NCBI RefSeq assembly: GCF_000516985.1
Contig: NW_006917102.1
Location: forward strand, 900,643-964,642
DNA: 64,000 nt
DNA from: Pestalotiopsis fici W106-1
Lineage: Eukaryota > Ascomycota > Sordariomycetes > Amphisphaeriales > Sporocadaceae
Reading direction: 5' to 3'
Shown here: in pieces, positions 48,388 through 60,300 of the stretch
How the letters are laid out: each line of letters begins with the position of its first letter
How positions within the stretch are numbered: the first letter of the stretch is position 1
Translations under genes and position numbers: made by a program
Notes under the pieces: model-generated
Told to the model about the DNA's origin: nothing
Databases searched by the model: none
Seen by the model: the letters and a program-made list of their open reading frames with translations, nothing else

Positions 48388-48978
48388 CTAGCAGCCTCTC
48401 GGGCGGAAGCTCTGCTGCGGCGCGGCCATTACATATGGTCGTCTTTGTGCCCGCAGGAAGGCCTGGTTTGCCATTGGCGATGCATCGGTCCTGATCACAC
48501 TGCCAATACCCATGAAGAAGCTATTTCGTCAGTCAGCAGACGTCCTTGTACTTTTTTTCCTTCCTCTCTTGTGGTGTTACGAACCCAAATGTTGCTCCTG
48601 AACCAGCCATGTATTGTCCTAGTGTTCGCATGATTCCGTTCGGGCCAGCGCCGTATCTGAAGATGTTGACGGTTCCTGTGTAGAATCCCTTTGTTAATGA
48701 CTGAGTCTTGGGTGGAGAAGGTCGGGTATGTCGCATACCGAAAACAAAGCCCATAATGGCACCAACAGCTGCGGGTGAGTTGTTAGTTGAGGCTGTTCGA
48801 GTTATTACAGGGAGACCCAAACGTACTTCCGCCCATCATGGCACCCATCTTCACTGTTGAGAGCCCTGTTAGCTAGAGATCACGGCGACGGCAAATGATT
48901 GATGGCGCAACACTTACACTTGTCGAGGTTGGAAGGGCCGTGGGCACCGTGGCTAACTGTGCTGGGAGGTGGAGGCAT
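48388..48978 (-). CDS. MGR2: Mitochondrial import subunit Mgr2 (Romo1 family)
   Basis: Five exons, 48978-48918, 48853-48827, 48768-48739, 48675-48585 and 48520-48388, give 113 residues. Mgr2 is a small inner-membrane subunit of the TIM23 translocase that couples TIM21 and guards lateral release of proteins; the animal homologue is ROMO1. The N terminus MPPPPSTVSHGAHGPSNLDK is typical of fungal Mgr2. Two helices follow, MGAMMGGTVGAIMGFVFGTV and RTLGQYMAGSGATFGFFMGIGSVIR, joined by NIFRYGAGPNGIM. These carry the GxxxG-rich pattern of the family. Exons 2 and 3 are only 27 and 30 bases. The fourth intron uses a GTTCGT donor, unusual, but the join gives the expected ATFGFFMGIGSVIRTD. The tail after RTD is fungal-specific. 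Confidence 0.93.
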
Positions 48979-50771
48979 GGTGAATGATGCGGTACTGATC
49001 GCGACAATATAGATTAATTGATCGGTTTGTTTGTGTCGTTTCTGCTGACAGCGCTGCGAGGCAAAAAGAGTCGTTTGGCGTCGGGTATGCGACGTTAATC
49101 GTGTGATGTGATTTTCGGGCGGGAGCTTCAAGAGCTCTTGTCTGCCTCTGCTCCGTCTCCACATTCAGCCGAGCATTGCATGGACTTGCATAGTTGTGCA
49201 TAAATATTTTCATCGGTCTTGTGCACTTTCCCGCCGACTGCTCGGCAGGTGCCAGATGGCAGATGCCAAGAGAATGGAACTTTGGTCAACTCATCAAATT
49301 CCCGGTCCCGTTCTGCCAAGAGCACGGACCTCCTAGATCAAAGACTAAATGATACGGAGCCTGGCAACCGGGTCTTGTTTTTCTAATAATAATAATAATA
49401 ATAAATATTTTATTTTCTTGTTTTTGTCCAGGTGCAGGTCCCTATCGATACGAACGGACAGCGATGATTGCGCCAAAAAAAGTAACCGACGGACCGCAAT
49501 GTGGCCTGCACGGGGGAGGCCTCGGCTCGATCCAAGCTTTCAAAACGTTGTCATCATCCCGTTTGTTGCAGGGCAGAAACAAAAGAACCCATGAAACCAA
49601 TCAAACGATATGCCCACTCATTATGAGATGCAGAAGATCTCTTGAGTGGAAAGCCACTGGAAAGCACAGGTACTTTGACTGCCCAAGTACCCCAGGTATG
49701 AATAATACGTGCATCTTTGCAGGTGTCACGTGAGCTTTGTTCCCCTAAAATAAGAGGCGAGAGACCAAAACAAAAAGAGTTGGAGCATCTAATGTTACTG
49801 TACCGAGACCGAGGATTTGGTTTCAACACGCAGCAATACATGGTACATCAGGTTAAGAATGGCCCACTAGCACACCCTAGACGCAGGATAGACCAGCACG
49901 TTGAGTAGGTAATAAGTCTGCGCATCAAGTAGGATACGCACCGTAGTTATCGTGAAATATCAGCAACGCTCCAATAGATGGAATCGCCAGCCAAAGGATA
50001 ATAAATTTTCGGCTGTGCTGCAATTCCTTTGGGCTGCGGCTCCTGGGTCGGACTCCTCCAGCAAATGCAATGAATGCCCCATGCTCCCTCGTGAAAACCC
50101 GCTAAATTAGACGCCTAGCGAGACGGACTGGGGGGGCCTTGACCGAGCCGTCTGGACTGGTTGGTCGACAGTGGCTGGCCACTGATGAGCTGAGTGACCC
50201 AGACCACCTAAACTTGCCAGACTGGATGAATCGTCGTCCTTTTGGTGCCAAAAGTAAAGTGTCTCTCCAAATCTCGAACAACGACCATCAGCGTCATCAC
50301 GCACGAAAACGCCCTTCGAATACCCCCCCTGAGCCATCTCGTAATCGCTCCTCAATTGACTGGTATGTCTTGTCTGGTCTGAGATCATCACACATGTCCG
50401 TCTTGCGCCCTGCCTGCACCACCGACCGGCTGTTCTGCGAGAGCCAGTTGCGACCGACCCTTGACCACCACCTTTGATTTTCTCGGCACCTTTTCTTGGT
50501 TACTAACAAATTTTATCCATCAAGGCCGACCCATAGCCCAACTTCCGACTTCGCCTACTTGTCTCTGTCCATTGTCTCCCGACCCGTATGAATCAGAGAC
50601 GCACTTGCCCGTTATCCAGATCCCTTGGTCGCGTCAGCGGGTGGAAGAGGAGTGACGACCTGCGATCTCCTGTCGTTTCACTGGCGACTTCTGGGACGCT
50701 TTGAATACACCTCAAACGATCTTTGCCAACGCCGCTCAACGGAATCTGCCTTTGTCGCATAGCCATCCCCC
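48979..50771. other. Divergent spacer between MGR2 and the FHA gene
   Basis: Holds both promoters. A (TAA)7 microsatellite lies at 49384-49404. The 300 bases before 50772 are pyrimidine-rich, as in leaders of fungal genes. No further gene was recognised. Confidence 0.5.
49384..49404. repeat. (TAA)7 microsatellite
   Basis: Perfect TAA/AAT repeats between pyrimidine tracts. Confidence 0.9.
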
Positions 50772-53169
50772 ATGACAGCCGTCGCGAGCCCGCCCACCCT
50801 ATCGCAGCACAACCGGCCGGCATGGGGCATGAATGGTCATCGTGGAGTTCAGAGTGTCGATGCCATGAATTCCGACGAGTTGAACCGCATGTTTATGCCA
50901 CGAAAGAGCTTACAGCGCAATAACTCATCTTCTTCTATATCATCTAATTCGTCAAATACCTCAACGTCCACCGTTGTTGGTCCCAACGGACAGCCCGCTC
51001 AGCCAAACGGCACAGCAAATGGCGCCCCTCTATCCATAGCTGGAGCTGGCGATCTAGGCTCCTGGGTGCAACCTGCGCCGAGAAAACGTCTACAGCAAGC
51101 CAAAGGCCCGTGGCCACCAGCAAAGCCAGAGACACAGCCGGATTTCGCTAGGATGGCTGCAGGCCGACCACAGCTGATGGGCATGAACGGAGCGGGATCT
51201 ATGCAGCCTTCGCCAATTTTACAATCTCAACAGCAAATGTCGACACAACAGGGCATCGCTCGGCCTCTCGGCGACCCGATGCCCCAAGGCGGACAACCAG
51301 TGCTTTATCTTTTGAGTCTCAACGGCACTTTTGAGCGCAAGACCATATCTGTTCCCTTTTCCCCTGACACCCTTAGAATCGGTCGTCAGACAAACGCGAA
51401 GACAGTCCCTACTCCTACCAACGGTTTCTTTGACTCGAAAGTTCTTTCGCGACAACATGCCGAAATATGGGCTGATCGACAGGGCAAGATATGGATACGC
51501 GATGTCAAGTCATCAAATGGCACGTTTGTCAACGGCACGCGCCTATCCCAAGAGAACCGCGAGTCCGAGCCACACGAGTTACAGACTGGTGATCATTTGG
51601 AGTTGGGTATTGATATTGTTAGCGAGGACCAAAAAACCGTTGTACATCACAAAGTTGCAGCCAAGGTCGAACATGCCGGCTTTTTGAATACTGCCAGCAA
51701 TCTCCTCGACATGAATTTTGGGGATCTTGATCCGTCAAATGCCATGATGATGCAGCACGGTGGCGGCATGCCATTTCGAGGTCGCACGGGAAGCCAGGCG
51801 TCGCTCGCGAGCAATGGTCGCGTGATGCCCAACAACGGAATGATGGGTGCTCAGGTCAATGGTATACCACAACAACGAGCCGGGGGCTTCTTCTTTTCTC
51901 CTATCAGCACCGAGCAGATTGTAAAGAGACTGCAGGTAAGCACTAAATATTTCCTCGATCGTACTCGCCATCCTTCAGTCAGTCGATTAACTTTGATTCA
52001 AGAATGAAATGCGGACAGCACGAATCCAATCTTCAGATCTTGACCGGACTGGTCATTTCATCAGTGCATTACTATCGAAAGACGATATCAAAGATATGGA
52101 AAAGCCAGATGGTGCCGAACTCAAACATCAAGCAGTGAATGGAAACGCCGTACAGTTTATGCGAGCCGACAACAAAGCAAGGTTCTCCGATCCCCCGGCA
52201 CCACCCCCTCAACAACCGCTTCCCGAAAAGCCAGATGTCCCATCATTGAAGCGCGGTATCACTGAGCGTCCCAAAACGAGCGTCTCAAGCGCCAACGTAT
52301 CACCGATTCGCCAGGATGGCAACGTGAGCCAGATTCTACAATTAACCGAGGCCCTTAACAGTGCAAAGAAAGAGCTGGAAACGCAAAATACCAGGATGCG
52401 GGATCTAGAGGACATGCTCCACAAGGAACGACACGCCCGTGAGCTGGCAGAAGAGCTGGCCCGAAGATTGGAAGATGCCGCAGCCGCGAATGTCAACGGG
52501 ACTTCTCACAATTTGGAACAGGGAGTGGCGGAGCCGACGCTTATACTGGATGAAGCCTTCGACCCTCCAGTGGAAAATGTTTCGTCTCCTGTGGCTGATA
52601 CACCGACCGGTACCGTTCCCGAAACATTGCCAGCAGGCCCAGAAGTTGAGAACATTGAAGCATCTGCCACGCAACTACACAAGCAGCTCGAGTCCATGGT
52701 GCTTGAGATGAAGGACTTGAGGCAACAGCTCGAAATCTACAAGACGCGTGCTGAGTCCGCCGAGGCAGAGCGGGACACTGATCGAAAGACTCTTGCCGAG
52801 TTGGCTTTGCAAATCAGAAAAGACAACGAGATTAGAGAGGAAGCTGCTCGCTGGCGGTCGTTGTCCTCCGAAAAAGAAGGAGCCGACAACGCGACATCAG
52901 CAGACAAAGCAGCCATGGTTCATGTACCATCCATGAAATCCGGCACAACGGCCGGCCAGTCCACCACAGAAGAGGAAAAGGACGGATTCACATTATCGCG
53001 GTCCGACACCATCAGGCCATTTCCTACCCAAGGCGGTCAACTCGCTCATAATCAGGTACTGGCAAACAGTGTGCCATATGCCTCCATGCTCGGCGTTGTC
53101 CTCCTGGGCATGGGCTTAATGGCATATATCAATGGCTGGCAGCCACAGCCTCCACGACTCGACCGGTAG
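50772..53169 (+). CDS. pro45: Tail-anchored FHA-domain protein, STRIPAK component (PRO45/HAM-4/SLMAP type)
   Basis: Two exons, 50772-51935 and 52003-53169, give 776 residues. An FHA domain, which binds phosphothreonine, spans about 176-290 with the key residues GR (204-205), SRQHA (227-231), SSNGT (247-251) and NG (254-255). A region rich in Gly/Met and Ser/Asn surrounds it. Coiled coils follow, including LTEALNSAKKELETQNTRMR and QLHKQLESMVLEMKDLRQQL. The C-terminal membrane anchor ASMLGVVLLGMGLMAYI lies about 12 residues from the end. This order is that of Sordaria PRO45, Neurospora HAM-4, yeast Far9/Far10 and animal SLMAP, which place STRIPAK on ER, nuclear envelope and mitochondria and are needed for cell fusion and fruiting-body formation. 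The intron has GTAAGC and TTCAAG ends and the frame closes at both sides. Confidence 0.92.
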
Positions 53170-53709
53170 AGACCAGGAACGAACAAATACCACCACCACA
53201 CATACCTCCCTTTCTCTCCATCGATTTTCTTTGTACCTATTTTATACGACGACTTTGTCCTCAGCCACGAACGACAACCTTTTTTTTCCTTGGGCTACTT
53301 TCATGTAATATGGTCAACACGGGGCGTTCAGGTAGCGGCAAGCGAATTCCTGCCTGCGATTGGATTTGCATTTTGAGGGAAATGCTCAATGATGAAACGA
53401 TGCGCATCTACTGTCGCTTGCGCCGGGCACCGGAGATGAAAAATGGACAATTGAGGATTGTGTAAAATTGGTGCATACATTTTGCATCCTCCTTGCATAA
53501 TTAGGGGATAGTGTAGAAACCCTTGGCATTAAATACATCGCTGTACAGTCCTCAAAATGATTGCTTTTGGTGATCTGTTGAAGCATTTCACGACAATAGT
53601 GTGACGTGCCTCTTATCTCCCGTAGGCATATGGTCATTGGCATCTTCATTTTTGTCTCATCCAGCCAGCATCTATCTATATTTTCAGACAACTACATACC
53701 TGATTTACT
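53170..53709. other. Convergent 3' spacer
   Basis: This is the 3' untranslated part of the FHA gene and the 3' flank of the next minus-strand gene. No further feature is seen. Confidence 0.5.
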
Positions 53710-54804
53710 TTACTGGCCAAGCTGGACCATACTGTCACTAAGGGTATAAATTAGATGTGCCCTTTCCCTAGAGCAAAGACGAGCCAACACATTTTCAAAA
53801 CGCTTTACCTTGTCCCTTGTCTTGTCACTTACGGCCGTGTCTAGGCCATCTACAATAAAGACCATTTTCCGGGCACCGAGCAAGTCCAGCCGTGGAAGAC
53901 CGGCAAGAATCTCTAGACCTGCATCAAGGCTGTGCTCGTCTCCACGAGCTAGGGCCTGAAACTTACCTTCCCCCAGAGCCTGGCCGGCGGCTCCAAACGA
54001 GGCCAGATTATCAGTGCGGAGCAGCGCGATGGCGGCATAGACGAGCCCGGCCACGAGCTTGACCAGCGTCGCGGTGCGGAAGCAGCGCACGTCGGGGAGG
54101 ACGCGGTCCAGCGAGGGAAAGACGTGCACGACGAGAAACTCGCGCGCGCGCAGGTACTTGGCCAGCTCGTACCCGGCACGTGTGGCTGTGATGGGGAGAC
54201 CGTCGGTGTCCTGTCGCTGGGTCAGTTCTTCGTCGTAGAGGGGCACCACGATCTCTTTCAAAGTGCCGGTGATGGTGCCACGGCGTGTTATGGTGCGTGT
54301 GCGCTCTCGTCGCACCGGTGGTCGCTGGTCCTCCTCTGGGACTTTGACCTTGAGGGAAGCCTTTTCGGAGAGAGTTCCGCGACGAGATCGTGCTAGTGGC
54401 TCCCGGCACGCTGCTCGCGGGTCAAATGCGACCGACGTCTCAATGTCGTCGAGAATCTGTGCTGGTTTGGGGCACCAGAATGGCGTATCGGCCAAGCTTA
54501 AACTCTGGTCCCTGTACTCACCTTCGTCGTCGATGGACCGGAAGCGACCCGGGGCGCCCAGCTCGGTGCGGAGTGGCTCGGAGCGTTCGAGGAGCTGTGT
54601 CCGGGAGACGGTTATACCAACGGCTTGGAGCATGGTCAGTTCCGATGACTGTGCTATTGAGAGGCTGAAGAGGTAAAATCCCGGACAGATCTCTGCCGTG
54701 TCAATTTCAACTGAGGATGTAACTTGGACGTGCTTGGCCAGGGCTCGATGGAGTTTTGTACAGTGACTAAAGACAAAAGGCCGTTGTTCATGGTACAATG
54801 CCAT
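53710..54804 (-). CDS. Unrecognised 364-residue protein with a Walker-B-like strand
   Basis: A single frame with an ATG start. Near the C terminus KMVFIVDGLDTA followed by a helix and HLIYTLSD looks like the Walker B and sensor parts of STAND NTPases. The helices before it (ATLVKLVAGLVYAAIALLR, LEILAGLP) also fit that arrangement. No Walker A (GxxxxGKS/T) is seen, and the protein ends shortly after, so it is either a P-loop-less NTPase-like fold or a truncated member. The N-terminal half is basic and Arg/Ser-rich (RRERTRTITRRGTITGT) with a long unordered stretch. The head and promoter of this gene exist in a second, decayed copy near 57 kb. It sits in the accessory block with a broken hydrolase gene and an ankyrin protein. 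Function unknown. Confidence 0.6.
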   Translation of the reverse strand: MALYHEQRPFVFSHCTKLHRALAKHVQVTSSVEIDTAEICPGFYLFSLSIAQSSELTMLQAVGITVSRTQLLERSEPLRTELGAPGRFRSIDDEGEYRDQSLSLADTPFWCPKPAQILDDIETSVAFDPRAACREPLARSRRGTLSEKASLKVKVPEEDQRPPVRRERTRTITRRGTITGTLKEIVVPLYDEELTQRQDTDGLPITATRAGYELAKYLRAREFLVVHVFPSLDRVLPDVRCFRTATLVKLVAGLVYAAIALLRTDNLASFGAAGQALGEGKFQALARGDEHSLDAGLEILAGLPRLDLLGARKMVFIVDGLDTAVSDKTRDKVKRFENVLARLCSRERAHLIYTLSDSMVQLGQ

Positions 54805-55056
54805 TATACCACATTATTTTCAGCGGCTGGCTCAATTTATTTTGCTTGTCCCCTGTCCTCTTTGTCAGAGTGCTGCCATTGTTGACACTATTGACCCATG
54901 ATAGCCTACTTTTCTCAAATCGTATTGTGCCTGTGGCAGGTGCGGATGCCTTGAACGCAGTCACAGTCTATTCTTATCTCATTGTAAAGGAAATGCCAAC
55001 ACGATAGCTGCTTGGAATTTGCTATTATTCAGTGAGTAGATACCAGGTCTCCATTG
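54690..55056. repeat. Diverged direct repeat, copy A (gene head plus promoter)
   Basis: Matches 56950-57302 in the same orientation. CCAGGGCTC, GAGTTTTGTA versus AAGTTTTGTA, TGCCATTGTTGA, CCTTGAACG versus TCTTGAACG, and GATACCA keep order and spacing in both. Copy A contains the intact start of the 54804 gene. Limits are approximate. Confidence 0.75.
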
Positions 55057-55577
55057 AAACCTATAGCTAGATGCGTAGGTATGCTATTATCTTGTATCAA
55101 GCTGCTATAGTTATGTGCGCCAAATGGTTGTTAAGTCAATGGCGACCTCTACATCAATTGATCTTCGTATTTATACAAGAGGTACGGGAATCTATAGTCA
55201 TGTGAATACACGTTCAACAAAGCAGTCGAACTGATGTTAAAATATACTGACAACGACATGGCCGAGGCCAAAAATCCTATTGAGCTTGACGCCCATTGAA
55301 AGTCAAGCGCTATTGAATAAGCATCACATACTAGTACGTGTGTTGATTTTACACCTCAATACATTGAAGTTCCAAAATGAAGGTGCAGAAAGTCCTACTC
55401 ACAAATGTTACACGCCCCTGAGGAACCTCGGTATCTGATCCGCAGCCCGTGCAGCGCTCGAAACATGAAATTGAGCTTGACTTCTTTGTTAGGCTCCCTG
55501 TGTGCATTCATATGTATAGATAGATACATGATGGAGGTGAAGATAAGAAAATAAAGTACTTCAGACTCTTAAACATC
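54805..55577. other. Spacer between divergent gene and pseudogene
   Basis: The first 250 bases are the promoter part of direct repeat copy A. The rest is AT-rich and without recognised coding sequence. Confidence 0.5.
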
Positions 55578-56794
55578 ATGACGTCTTTGTTAATCCACTT
55601 TTCTCCCAGTAACCCGTCTTTTGGCTATGAAGCTTTGAGGGTCTTGGGCTACCGCAATTATGGCGGCGCCGACGTCGCAGAGGTGATCGCGATTTGCTCT
55701 CGCATTCTAGCTGGGGATGAGGAAAGTTGGATGAGGGAGTGGTAGCACGTAGCTGCTTACTCTATGCAGACGGGAGAAGATAGCCTGGCCAAAGGCAATG
55801 TCCGTAGGGCGGAAGAAGCTTTCTTGAGAGCTTCTAACTATTATCGGACTGCCGAATTCTATCGTCGCAGTGCCCCTTTCGAGGACGAGATTTCGAACAA
55901 CCTGGCCACTGCTTTTAGTGCGGCATTTGTATCGGCCGCACGGCTGATGCAATACCCTTTCGAGGAGATCAGCATTCTCTACCGGAACACCACACTGCCT
56001 GGCTTCATCTTCAATGCAGCACGGATACTTCGCCACGACCAACCATTATCTTCAACGGAGGGTTTGACTGTGTTATCAAGGAGTCCTGGTTCGCCATCGC
56101 TGCTCCAGCATTGCAGCGCGGCTGTAACGTATTAGCGTTTGATGGTCCAGACCAGGGTCGCGTATTACGGAAGTAACGTTTATTCTTCCAGCACGATTGA
56201 GAGCATTTTGTAACCCCCGTAGTCGATTTCGTAATCACATGTCCGGGAATAGACCCCAATAAGCTGGTACTCTTCGGCTGGAGCATCGACGGCTATCTCG
56301 CAGCGCGTGCCGTGACAAGCGAGCACCGCTTCGCAGCTGTCATCTTGGATGATGGTGTCTTCGATTTCGGCAGCGCCTTTCGTACTTCGCTGCCGTCCTT
56401 TGTGAACTATCTGACAGATAAGAACTGGGACAAGACAATCGGGGTCATCTTGAGGACGGCTTCGAGGTTTGATAATGGAGCTCGATGGGGGATTCTCAAT
56501 GCGAAATGGACCTTGGGGCTCATATCCGAGGCCGAGGTTCTTAAAGAGGTCTCGAAGTACAATTTATCGGGGTTGACTGATATGATAACCAGCACCACCC
56601 TGGTTTTGGACGCACCGGACGACCATTTTCTGAAGGGTCAGCCCCAGGAACTATTTGGTCGGCTGAAATGCGAGAAGAAGTTTGTTTCCTTGAGAAGTGA
56701 GCAGGGTGCAACCACACATTGCCAAGGCGCATTCTCTTCATTGCACCAGGTCATTTTTGACTATTTGTATGAAGTTGGGGTTCTTTCAAGCTAG
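55578..56794 (+). pseudogene. Broken alpha/beta hydrolase gene (Fus2-like / pseudooxynicotine-hydrolase-like)
   Basis: Family segments are easy to follow through three frames' breaks: GYRNYGGADVAEV near the start, AEEAFLRASNYYRTAEF (about 55813-55860), LAFDGPDQGRVLR, the nucleophile motif GWSIDG (near 56279), ILDDGVFDFG, DAPDDHF with the acid residue, and the His near the end (THCQ). This is the family of the fungal Fus2-type hydrolases and bacterial 2,6-dihydropseudooxynicotine hydrolase. The breaks are a TAG at 55743-55745, a frameshift near 56037-56043, a TAA at 56174-56176 and a TGA at 56198-56200. The catalytic residues themselves are still readable. No intron would remove all breaks. 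It lies between the two copies of a direct repeat. Confidence 0.85.
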
Positions 56795-56949
56795 TGTAAA
56801 TATAAAAGTTGGAACATCTGAAATCGTAGCACAATTATGATCATAGGTATGATAGAGGGCATTGAAAGATTGTAATGTATCGGCTCGACCATTCTCTGTT
56901 GAGGTTCAGGAAGTGAGATACCTGACTAATCTATGGCATGTACTCGAAA

Positions 56950-57080
56950 TTTTGACTCGTGGCTCAGCTGCATCGATTTTACCGGAAGATATAATCTGGA
57001 CCTGTTTGACCAGGGCTCAATCAAGTTTTGTATAGTAACTGAAGATAAGGAGTTATTAATCGTACTATACCATTATGGCC
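56950..57080 (-). pseudogene. Decayed head of a paralogue of the 53710-54804 gene
   Basis: Aligned on the minus strand to the first codons of the gene starting at 54804, the copy still shows the ATG position and TKL, AL, VQ at matching places, but at least five codons have become stops, two of them by C-to-T change (CAA to TAA, CGA to TGA). No rest of the gene follows. It is a relic, not a gene. Confidence 0.7.
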
Positions 57081-57302
57081 CATTAGTTTTAGCGATTGGC
57101 CAGATCCATCTTGCTTCTCTCATATCCCCTTGATTGAAATACTGCCATTGTTGAAGTTCTAGTATACCAACGGTAGATACGGACGTCTTGAACGAAAGTG
57201 GCTTGTCATAATCTATTATTATCTCTTTATTAAGGAAAAGCCAACGTGATTGCCGATCAGTATTCTCCACAACTCAGTAAATTGATACCAAACCTCAATT
57301 CA
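56950..57302. repeat. Diverged direct repeat, copy B
   Basis: Second copy of 54690-55056. Differences are mostly transitions that raise AT content (for example TACAGTGAC to TATAGTAAC). It ends about 20 bases before the stop codon of the ankyrin gene. Confidence 0.75.
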
Positions 57303-57321
57303 AATCCGAAAGAATGTTTGA

Positions 57322-60300
57322 TTATTCTGTAGCATCATTGTTCGCTCCCAGGAAGAGTCCGCTTTTCATGTTGAAAACCTTGACAATCTCATCATAGCCA
57401 TTCTCCGCTGCATAACGAAACGCCCTGGCTTGGCTCTCCTCGCTACTAACATCAAACATGAGATTAACCTTGTCACTATCTTGCGCGGCTATTGCATAAT
57501 CTAGCGGAGTCCTTCCGTCGTGGTCTTGGATGTCTGGGTTGACCTTATAAGTGTTGACTAATAGTCTTACTGTCCTGAGCGAACGATCAAATATCCTACT
57601 TTCCATGGCTAGATGCAATGGCGTGATTCCTTTGTTGTCTCTGATCTCCCGGTCGACATGAGCAGCACTGAGTAGTATTTCAGCATTACCTTCTGTCCAG
57701 CTTTCTATCGCTTTGTGCAGCGGAGTCCTCCCGTCCGAATCTTTGCTGTTCGGGTCGACGTGATAAGTATTGAGTAAATACTCAATGGTCCGCTTGTTCC
57801 CAAACAGTGCCGCCAGATGCAGCGGGGTACTTTCTGAACCATCTCTGCTTTCCGGATTAACGTGGTACGTATCGAGCAATAGTTTAATTGTTTCTCGTTG
57901 ACCTTGGCACGCCGCACGGTGCAGTGGTGTGCATCCTGTTCTGTTTCTACTTTCTGGATCGACATGATAGGTGTCAATCAACAATTTGACGACTGACTCT
58001 GCTCCTTTCTTTGCCGCTAGATGCAAGGGTGTGTCTCCGCTGAAATCTTGACCTGCCGGATCCACTTGATACATATCAAAGACTAGCTTGACAATCGCTG
58101 CGTGCCCACTTCCTATTGCCAGATGCAGCGGGGTATCTCCCCTGCTATTCTTAATATCGATACTGGCTCTGTGACTGTTGATCAGGAGCTCGACGGTCGC
58201 CTCTCTTCCGTGATTTGCTGCGAGATGCAATGGCGTATTGCCTTCTTCGTCTTTGCTCTCAAAGTCAAACTTTTTGGAATCGATCAGAAGCTGAGCAATG
58301 CCTTTGTGACTACTCTCCGCCGCAGCATGCAATGCAGTCCTTTCATCACGCTTCCACGCACGAACAGGGTCGAAGGTATCAAGCAACGATTTGACAACGG
58401 GGTAATTTCCTCCTCGGATAGCGGACATGATCGGCGGTTCGTAACGGAAATGATATTGTGAAGCGCCCCATTCAATCAAGATATTCACAATTTCAGCAGA
58501 ACCTACATCTGCAGCGTAAAAAAGCACAGGTAATGAGTCCATGCCTTGGAAATCCGGATCCGCGCCGGATACCAGGAGAGCAAGTACAACTTCAACCCAG
58601 CCGCACTCTACTGCTGAGAAAAGGGCTTCCCCCTTCTGAACTCGGGCCATGCTGGGCAAACGCTGAGAGATGTATAACAAGGCAGCAGTTGAGTCTTCGT
58701 TGTCTTCGATCCGAGAGAGATGTTCAACAGTATGCAAATTGTCAATCCTGTCCAAGAAATTCCCATAGCATCGAATGGCTTCGCAGCAGGTATTAGATTG
58801 ATCGTAGCTTTCATCTAGCAGCCATGTGATCCCAACCTTGCCAAATTCCATGCTAGTATTATTCATGAGTGCTGATCTGTATAACTCGCCCAGAGTCATT
58901 GCGGACAAGCGAGCATAATCCTTTGCATGGTCTTCGACTTCTTCTGGAGGCTGTTTGCAAATACTCCACGCCCATCGCATGATCGCTTCTGCGCTCTGCC
59001 AGTGCTTTGCAATCTGATTCCTCTTTAAGGCTTCTATTGCTATTTGCAAAGCTACTTCGATCGGAGCGCTTTGGAGTTGGTTTCTCATCGAAGGCAGAAT
59101 GCACGATAGAGCCTCCTCCTCATTTGAGCCCAGGCCATTACGGGCGAAGGCTTCCGTTATGTCTTTGAGCATACTACTGGATAGAAAAAGGCCTCGAGGA
59201 CCTTCTTCCACAGCAACACGGCCCACACTAGTGACACCAGCAAGAAGGCTTTTGACAAATGAGCCAAATATTTCTTGCGCACAACAGGATATGAGACTTC
59301 CCGAGTTGGTTGTACACATTTTGATGTGGGGGTGCTGGAGATGCCCACTAAAAGTGGCTGTGGAGGCTTAGCTTAAAGTGGCTTTATAAGTCCCTTCGGG
59401 ACTTATAAGCCTTTGTTTTTCGTTGCGTTTAGCATACAGGACGATCCATCGTTTTTCTCAATCAAGACTGTTCCCATATATTTTAAGATTTTATATGCTA
59501 TTTGATCAAAAACCACATAAAGGCCACAGCCTTACGGCTGTCTGTCTTAGGTGGGGTTGGTTTGGTTTGGTTTTTGTTCCCCATCTCAATTTTTAAACCA
59601 TCATAGCTGAAATCCACATTTTGTGTCTGCGATGCTTCTATGTTGTGCCAGCCAAAGTATCTGGCGACTCGTGGATTGTCTTCCGCGCCTAGGTCTCGTG
59701 GAAGGTTGCTGGAAAGAGGCTCATATGTGCTTGAAACATTCTGTTTGAGGATAAAGATATCGGACGGCCTCGCAAACTCGACATCTTTATAAGCAAATGT
59801 TTCATCGTGCGTATGGAACGCAGTGCCGGTCCATAATTCCAAATCTTGGAATTCCTCTCTTGTCGAAATGATACGCCGAGTAGGAACCTCGAAAGCTCTC
59901 GATATTCTCACATGATCATATTTGTCGCGCGTTTCCGTTGAAAAATCGGATACAAGAGACCATAGCCAGAGTCCCAATATCGCCTCTACCTCGAGCGGCT
60001 TTTGGAACACCAACCGGTCTTCCCCGAAATGATGTAGTCCAACATGTAACGGAGATATCTCAGAAGACGCGGAATCAGTCTGGTGGCTGCTTGACTCGAA
60101 TCGAGTGGCTACTGAGCAATTGACTTCCCACCAAAGGATGTCGGCATCGGCCAGGTTGACGCCGAAAGCGCCTAAGTAGATCATACTGACAACATCCTCG
60201 AGAGCTTGAGTTAGCTGTTTGGCCACATATTTAATCTTGACCATCTCATCTCTAAACTGCCTCGATGAACTGGCTTGGTCCGGGCTTGTAGCTGGGGAGT

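Noticed and set aside
59498..59535. Stop codon after VAFMWFLIK as a true protein end
   Set aside because: A GTAAGG donor just before it and a frame-restoring acceptor at 59358 favour one spliced gene; kept as an alternative in the feature text.
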